Assembly (NCBI GenBank): GCA_023417985.1
Contig: JAEZDV010000358.1
Location: 1 to 23,288 of the forward strand
Direction: 5' to 3'
Source of the DNA: Actinomycetes bacterium
Lineage (GTDB): Bacteria > Actinomycetota > Actinomycetes > Mycobacteriales > Mycobacteriaceae
DNA: 23,288 nucleotides
Positions 21,979-23,288 of this stretch are shown here, piece by piece. The translations under genes and the position numbers were made by a program. The first letter of the stretch is position 1; each line of letters starts with the position of its first letter. The notes beneath the pieces were generated by a model. The model worked only from the letters and a program-made list of their open reading frames with translations, was not told where the DNA came from and made no database searches.

Positions 21979-23178
21979 TCAGGATCCCGATTCGGCGGAG
22001 GTTCTCTCACCAGCCCGGGTGAGGTTCGGGGCGAAGGCACTTCGTCCGGCAGCGACGTTCTCGTCGACTTCGGCCTGCCAGCTCGTCAGTGCGCGCGTGG
22101 TGTCGATCTCGTACTCGAACCGGTTGACCATCTCGGGTCGAATGTCCTCGACGTCGACGTAGAACTGTTCGTACCACCGCCGTAGTTGGTAGACAGGACC
22201 GTCCTCCTCGCACAGCAGGGGATTGTCGATCCGAGACTTGTTCTTCCAGATCTCGACGTCTTGCTCGAATCCGATCGCGATGCCCTGGGCGACGGCCTGA
22301 GCGATCTGCTCCGCCTGCTCCGGAGGCATTCCGGCCGGCCTTTCGACGATCACGCCGTACTGCAGCCTGAAGTCGGTCGGAGAGATGGGGTAGTGGCAGT
22401 TGATCAGGTAGATGTTCGGCGTCGATTCAGGATCACGGCCGGCGCTCCACAGCTTGTCGATCATGTACGAAGGACCGTAATATGTTGCATCGGACTTATT
22501 TTCGGCACTGTAGTTGGTGCTCTGGCTGACGCCGGCAGCGTCCTCCCGTGGCCGGGAGCGCATCACCTGGGTAGCCGTATGACCTTCGAACACGTTTCGG
22601 AAGTAGGTCGGCATTCCGTAGTGGACGTAGAAGAAGTGCGCCATGTCGACAACGTTGTCCACGATCTCGCGACAGTGGGATCCGGTCACGTCGATCGAGT
22701 TCCACACCCAGTCCGTCCAGCCGGGGTCGCCGTAGGTGGGAATCTCCGGAATAGCTACTTCCGCAGTGGGCTTGCCACCCTGCGGGTCGTGCCACACGAA
22801 GAGCTGACCGCTGACTTCCGCAACCGGCCACGTCCGAGTGCGGGCAAGCGGTGGGACGCGACGCGCATAGGGGATCGCGGCACACTTACCGTCACCGCGC
22901 CAGCGCCAGTCGTGGAACGGACAGGCGATGGTGTTGCCCTTCACGGAGCCCTGTGCCAGGTTTCCGCCCATGTGCCTGCAGAAGGCGTCGAGGATGTTGA
23001 TCTTGCCGTCCTCGCCGGCGAACACCACGAGTGAAGTCCCGAACGCATCGACCCGATGAGGTTTGCCGTCTGCGAAATCCCGCACAAGTCCCAGGCAGTG
23101 CCATCCTCGCGCATACCGCGTCGGCGGCGTACCGGCATCGATGGTGCGGACCTGATCTTCAGTGTCTGTGGAACCCAC
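21979..23178 (-). CDS. kshA: KshA-like Rieske oxygenase (3-ketosteroid 9-alpha-hydroxylase oxygenase)
   Basis: KshA hydroxylates C9 of androstadienedione-type steroids; combined with KstD action this opens ring B. The 399-aa product has Rieske ligands Cys67-x-His69 and Cys86-x2-His89, numbered as in KshA of R. rhodochrous. The mononuclear iron site is Asp178, His181, His186 and Asp307, with Asn175 nearby (NVVDMAHFFYVH). The start GTG 23178 has a strong AGGAGG site 4 bases upstream. It is the first gene of the operon kshA-hsaA-hsaC-BVMO-BVMO-small protein. Rhodococci carry several KshA paralogues with different steroid preferences, and which one this is cannot be told here. The KshB reductase is not in the window. 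Confidence 0.93.
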   Translation of the reverse strand: MGSTDTEDQVRTIDAGTPPTRYARGWHCLGLVRDFADGKPHRVDAFGTSLVVFAGEDGKINILDAFCRHMGGNLAQGSVKGNTIACPFHDWRWRGDGKCAAIPYARRVPPLARTRTWPVAEVSGQLFVWHDPQGGKPTAEVAIPEIPTYGDPGWTDWVWNSIDVTGSHCREIVDNVVDMAHFFYVHYGMPTYFRNVFEGHTATQVMRSRPREDAAGVSQSTNYSAENKSDATYYGPSYMIDKLWSAGRDPESTPNIYLINCHYPISPTDFRLQYGVIVERPAGMPPEQAEQIAQAVAQGIAIGFEQDVEIWKNKSRIDNPLLCEEDGPVYQLRRWYEQFYVDVEDIRPEMVNRFEYEIDTTRALTSWQAEVDENVAAGRSAFAPNLTRAGERTSAESGS

Positions 23179-23263
23179 GGTGCCTCCTGGTCGGCTGATC
23201 GCGACAACTCGCCCGTCGCACAGTGACCAGGATCAGGAACCGGCGCACCGATGTGATGTCCGT

Positions 23264-23282
23264 CTCCCGCACAACGGGAGGG
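23264..23282. promoter_or_regulatory. 19-base near-palindrome, copy 2
   Basis: The complement of this stretch is CCCTCCCGTTGTGCGGGAG, identical over 19 bases to 12991-13009. The 6-base arms CTCCCG/CGGGAG flank a 5-base centre. It is centred about 94 bases upstream of the kshA-like start, close to the distance of copy 1 from its SDR gene. The window ends 6 bases later, so what lies beyond is unseen. Confidence 0.65.
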
Positions 23283-23288
23283 TAGTTT

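Noticed and set aside
1..23288. Mobile element, CRISPR or phage origin of the island
   Set aside because: No transposase, integrase, direct repeats, tRNA or CRISPR-like repeats were seen, and no obvious base-composition break was noticed by eye.

Overview
The window is GC-rich with heavy GTG start usage and short ATGA/GTGA gene overlaps. It carries a clpB / type II flavohaemoglobin pair arranged as in Mycobacterium tuberculosis (Rv0384c-Rv0385). Together with the steroid-type genes this points to a Rhodococcus-like mycolate actinobacterium; the genus is an inference. No rRNA, tRNA, CRISPR array, insertion sequence or other mobile element was seen. No gene-free gap exceeds 300 bases; the longest are 2589-2805 and 6161-6359.

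Region 1 (1-4545), housekeeping and stress: clpB runs leftward from a promoter region with an HspR-type HAIR inverted repeat and a SigH-type promoter. A flavohaemoglobin-like globin-reductase diverges from it, and a small zinc-finger-like membrane protein converges on that gene.

Region 2 (4607-7151), a divergent pair: a FadD-type acyl-CoA synthetase (left) and a stand-alone reductase (right) that resembles the C-terminal half of the flavohaemoglobin. Their shared promoter region holds a 14-bp sequence that fits the KstR (cholesterol-regulator) operator consensus. A strong bidirectional hairpin at 7151-7177 closes the region.

Region 3 (7185-13868, all leftward): from upstream to downstream, a 3-alpha-hydroxysteroid-dehydrogenase-like SDR, two more SDRs, two SnoaL/NTF2-fold proteins (the first resembling bile-acid 7-alpha-dehydratase BaiE), an HSL-family esterase and a 3-ketosteroid-delta1-dehydrogenase-like flavoprotein.

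Region 4 (13952-15858, rightward): a TetR regulator and an Old Yellow Enzyme-type flavin oxidoreductase with a C-terminal cysteine cluster, ending at a strong hairpin.

Region 5 (15911-23178, leftward, six tightly packed genes): a KshA-like Rieske oxygenase, HsaA-like monooxygenase, HsaC-like extradiol dioxygenase, two Baeyer-Villiger monooxygenases (one with a HAPMO-like N-terminal extension) and a small Cys/His protein.

Together regions 3-5 read as an accessory steroid (or steroid-like terpenoid) catabolic island. The inferred scheme is: SDRs oxidise ring or side-chain hydroxyls; BVMO plus esterase remove an oxo side chain or open a ring as an ester/lactone; the BaiE-like protein and the OYE dehydrate and reduce; KstD plus KshA open ring B; HsaA plus HsaC hydroxylate and cleave ring A. 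HsaB, HsaD and a KshB-type reductase are absent and must come from elsewhere. An identical 19-base near-palindrome lies about 95 bases upstream of both the SDR pair and kshA, and may be the island's private operator.
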